From the NCBI RefSeq assembly GCF_900129315.1, contig NZ_FQUS01000008.1, forward strand, positions 1 through 64,000: a stretch of DNA of 64,000 nucleotides, in the 5' to 3' direction. This document shows, one piece after another, positions 62,542 through 64,000 of this stretch. This DNA comes from Fodinibius roseus. GTDB taxonomy: Bacteria > Bacteroidota > Rhodothermia > Balneolales > Balneolaceae. Positions within the stretch are counted from its first letter, which is position 1, and the number at the start of each line of letters is the position of its first letter. The notes below the pieces were generated by a model that was not told the DNA's origin, did no database searches, and worked only from the letters and a program-made list of their open reading frames with translations. Both the position numbers and the translations under genes were made by a program.

Positions 62542-63098
62542 TACAGATTTTCGTTATCTGATATAATTTCGACATCCGAGACGACCGGGTGCATCTCGCT
62601 CGTAAAAAGCTTCAGCACTTCCCTGGGCATTTTGTCATTGACGATGCCCTCATAGGCCTTGGGATCAATGGAATGGACGAGAAATTCGTCTTCATGTATG
62701 TCCACCGTAAGCGTGCCGGGCGTAAGAGTAATGGAATTTCCCAAAATCATTTTGGCATGGGCGCTGGGCAGATCCACCTTGAAGCGCACCATCCTTTGTC
62801 TGACCGGCAGAGAAGGCGTAATAATTAAAATGGCCACCTGAATACCCGATAGAACAATTTGCATTACCATCCACAGCAAATAAAACATCAGTCGGCCGTA
62901 CCGCAACTCATCCAGTACATCCACCTCGTCTTCAAAATATTTATGCTTGCGCAGCTGGTAGTTGAGAGCCATGACTCCGGCAACGCTGGCAACGCCCATA
63001 AGGCTGTGTATGGGATCAAAAAAACCGCTCATAATGTACCAGAAGGTCATCAGCGTGATGAATGACACAACAAAATTTCGCAGGGACAGAGTCTTCAC
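62541..63098 (-). CDS. mnhE: Mrp/Mnh antiporter subunit E
   Basis: 185 residues: three N-terminal helices and a cytoplasmic domain with KMILGNSITLTPGTLTVDIHEDEFLVH, the MrpE signature. First gene of the antiporter operon; its promoter must lie within 63099-63604. Confidence 0.93.
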   Translation of the reverse strand: MKTLSLRNFVVSFITLMTFWYIMSGFFDPIHSLMGVASVAGVMALNYQLRKHKYFEDEVDVLDELRYGRLMFYLLWMVMQIVLSGIQVAILIITPSLPVRQRMVRFKVDLPSAHAKMILGNSITLTPGTLTVDIHEDEFLVHSIDPKAYEGIVNDKMPREVLKLFTSEMHPVVSDVEIISDNENL

Positions 63099-63451
63099 AA
63101 TTCCGTGGTCAATATGTTATCAATGATCAAAATAGTCGCTAAACATACAAAATCTAACTTAGACCTGAAATAGAAATAACAGCTTAGGAATGAATTTAAC
63201 AAAACTTAAATAATTAATTGATCCGCAGACTCAATCTGCGAGGGAAAGTAAGAAAAGTCGGTTAAAATTTGAAAATGAGACTGCATTTTCTTTTTAGGGA
63301 AGACACTGACAGGCGTCAATTCCAATGGTCTTTTCGTCAATACCGACAAAGGCACAACGGGATAGTGCGTAATACGTGTATCGTATGGGGTCATCAAAAA
63401 GGTTCGATAGTTAAATACATGAAACTGCTAATTTAGAAAGCAACTAAATAC

Positions 63452-63474
63452 GTGCAATTATCAAATAATTGCAC
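63452..63474. promoter_or_regulatory. perfect palindrome in the mnhE-nuoL divergent region
   Basis: GTGCAATTA-TCAAA-TAATTGCAC, 9-bp arms, about 32 bp upstream of a TAnnTTTG box for nuoL. It is a plausible dimeric-regulator site for nuoL, mnhE or both. The rest of the 506-bp gap (63099-63604) is AT-rich and shows no gene. Confidence 0.5.
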
Positions 63475-63505
63475 ATCCTGTCCTTTACCTTCACTTACTT
63501 TTTTG

Positions 63506-63513
63506 TATCTTTG
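63506..63513 (+). promoter_or_regulatory. candidate Bacteroidota-type -7 element for nuoL
   Basis: TATCTTTG fits the TAnnTTTG -7 consensus of Bacteroidota primary sigma promoters. A clear -33 TTTG partner is not seen. It leaves a leader of about 85 bases before the nuoL ATG. Confidence 0.4.
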
Positions 63514-63604
63514 CCCTCTGATAATTTCCCTTGGGAAAATGAGGGGTATTGGCTACTTTTGGGCCTGAAATTTTGTAAGGATACAATACTGAAATATCGT
63601 TTAA

Positions 63605-64000
63605 ATGGATTCTGCTACTACGCTTACAAGTCTGATAATTATCCTTCCGCTGGTGGGCTTTCTGATCAATGGGTTAATAGGGTTGAGTTCCGATTCGTTC
63701 CGCCGGCGAAAAAGCCTGATCGGAGCGATTGCCAACCTTTCGGTATTTATTCCATTTGCTATAGCTGTCTATTTCTTTTTGAATATGGGGCAGGAATCAG
63801 CACCCATCTTCGCCGAACTTTTCACCTGGATTGAAGTCGGTTCGCTCAGCGTGGATATTGCCTACCAGATCGACCAGCTTTCCCTGGTCATGATCCTGGT
63901 GGTAACCGGGGTCGGATTTCTGATCCACCTCTATTCCATTGGGTATATGTGGGAGGATGAGGGCTACTGGAAGTTTTTTGCCTACCTGAACCTTTTTATT
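63605..64000 (+). CDS. nuoL: NADH-quinone oxidoreductase subunit L (partial, N-terminus)
   Basis: The ATG at 63605 opens MDSATTLTSLIILPLVGFLI and the frame runs past the window end (132 residues seen). VAYQIDQLS-type sequence and GVGFLIHLYSIGYMWEDEGY are the conserved NuoL N-terminal region (usually F-x-x-H-x-YS-x-GYM-x-x-D). Main proton-pumping subunit of complex I. It is separated from nuoK by the inverted Mrp operon. Confidence 0.93.
   Translation, partial: MDSATTLTSLIIILPLVGFLINGLIGLSSDSFRRRKSLIGAIANLSVFIPFAIAVYFFLNMGQESAPIFAELFTWIEVGSLSVDIAYQIDQLSLVMILVVTGVGFLIHLYSIGYMWEDEGYWKFFAYLNLFI

Noticed and set aside
63205-63210. Single CTTAAA upstream of mnhE
   Set aside because: No second repeat 11 bp away, so it does not match the regulon architecture.
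63206-63397. 63-residue frame between mnhE and nuoL
   Set aside because: No recognisable features, and the region must hold two divergent promoters.
1-64000. CRISPR arrays, rRNA genes, integrase or intact transposase genes
   Set aside because: No regularly spaced repeats, no rRNA-like sequence, and no recombinase motifs were seen; mobility is suggested only by the MITE-like element and gene decay.

Overview
The window looks like a chromosomal segment of a Bacteroidota-type bacterium, most likely of the Balneolota/Rhodothermota side. This is inferred from the gene families, sparse Shine-Dalgarno sequences, a TAnnTTTG-type promoter before nuoL, a mer operon run by an ArsR-type regulator, and an Mrp antiporter operon packed between complex I genes. 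No rRNA gene is present, so the taxonomy is inference only.

Layout. (1) 0-9.7 kb, + strand: an outer-membrane porin, then a nine-gene mercury operon (ArsR-type regulator, MerT-MerP fusion, MerA, a MerF-like protein, two unknown membrane proteins) continuing into an acetolactate-synthase-like enzyme, an aldehyde dehydrogenase and a degenerate flavoprotein. (2) 9.7-25.7 kb, - strand: a metal/stress metabolic island. It holds an operon of an ATP-cone/PD-(D/E)XK protein, a beta-CASP metallo-beta-lactamase, an AMP-phosphorylase-like enzyme, PRPP synthetase, a glutaredoxin-like protein and an ATP-cone/glycoamylase fusion, then a Met-rich cytochrome c and a patatin. Next come a SHOCT protein, archaeal-type (type II) GAPDH and an isoprenylcysteine-methyltransferase-like protein. 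A CopB ATPase with phosphofructokinase and an S2P/CBS protease complete it. (3) 26-32.5 kb, + strand: two membrane-bound LytTR regulators flanking an SDR and a DUF2269 protein, then small secreted proteins and a broken gene. (4) 32.5-41.1 kb, - strand: a second metal island with an internally deleted P-type ATPase, an HMA protein, DUF6448, a frameshifted Crp/Fnr regulator, cytochrome b, a Met-rich protein, DUF302, a PII-like protein and a second CopB. (5) 41.4-42.4 kb: six tRNAs. (6) 42.4-54.8 kb: housekeeping genes (glycosyltransferase, clpC, gpmI, rpsT, cmk, rpsA, moxR, uppP). (7) 54.8-64 kb: nuoJ and nuoK, an inverted eleven-gene Mrp-type Na+/H+ antiporter operon, then the start of nuoL.

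Main discovery. Six - strand promoters in the two metal islands share one architecture. Read 5'->3' on the - strand it is a direct repeat TTTAAG-N5-TTTAAG (11-bp period), then 10-11 bases, then a TATnnT-like -10 box. They lie before the ATP-cone/AMP-phosphorylase operon, the SHOCT/GAPDH operon, copB-pfkA, a 50-aa ORF plus S2P protease, DUF302, and copB2-PII. This predicts one OmpR/PhoB-like regulator that couples copper export to nucleotide-ribose salvage and upper/lower glycolysis. The regulator itself is not visible in this window.

The accessory parts also show decay: a porin remnant with two in-frame stops, a frameshifted lipoprotein gene, a P-type ATPase lacking its catalytic core, and a crp/fnr gene broken by an apparent one-base deletion.
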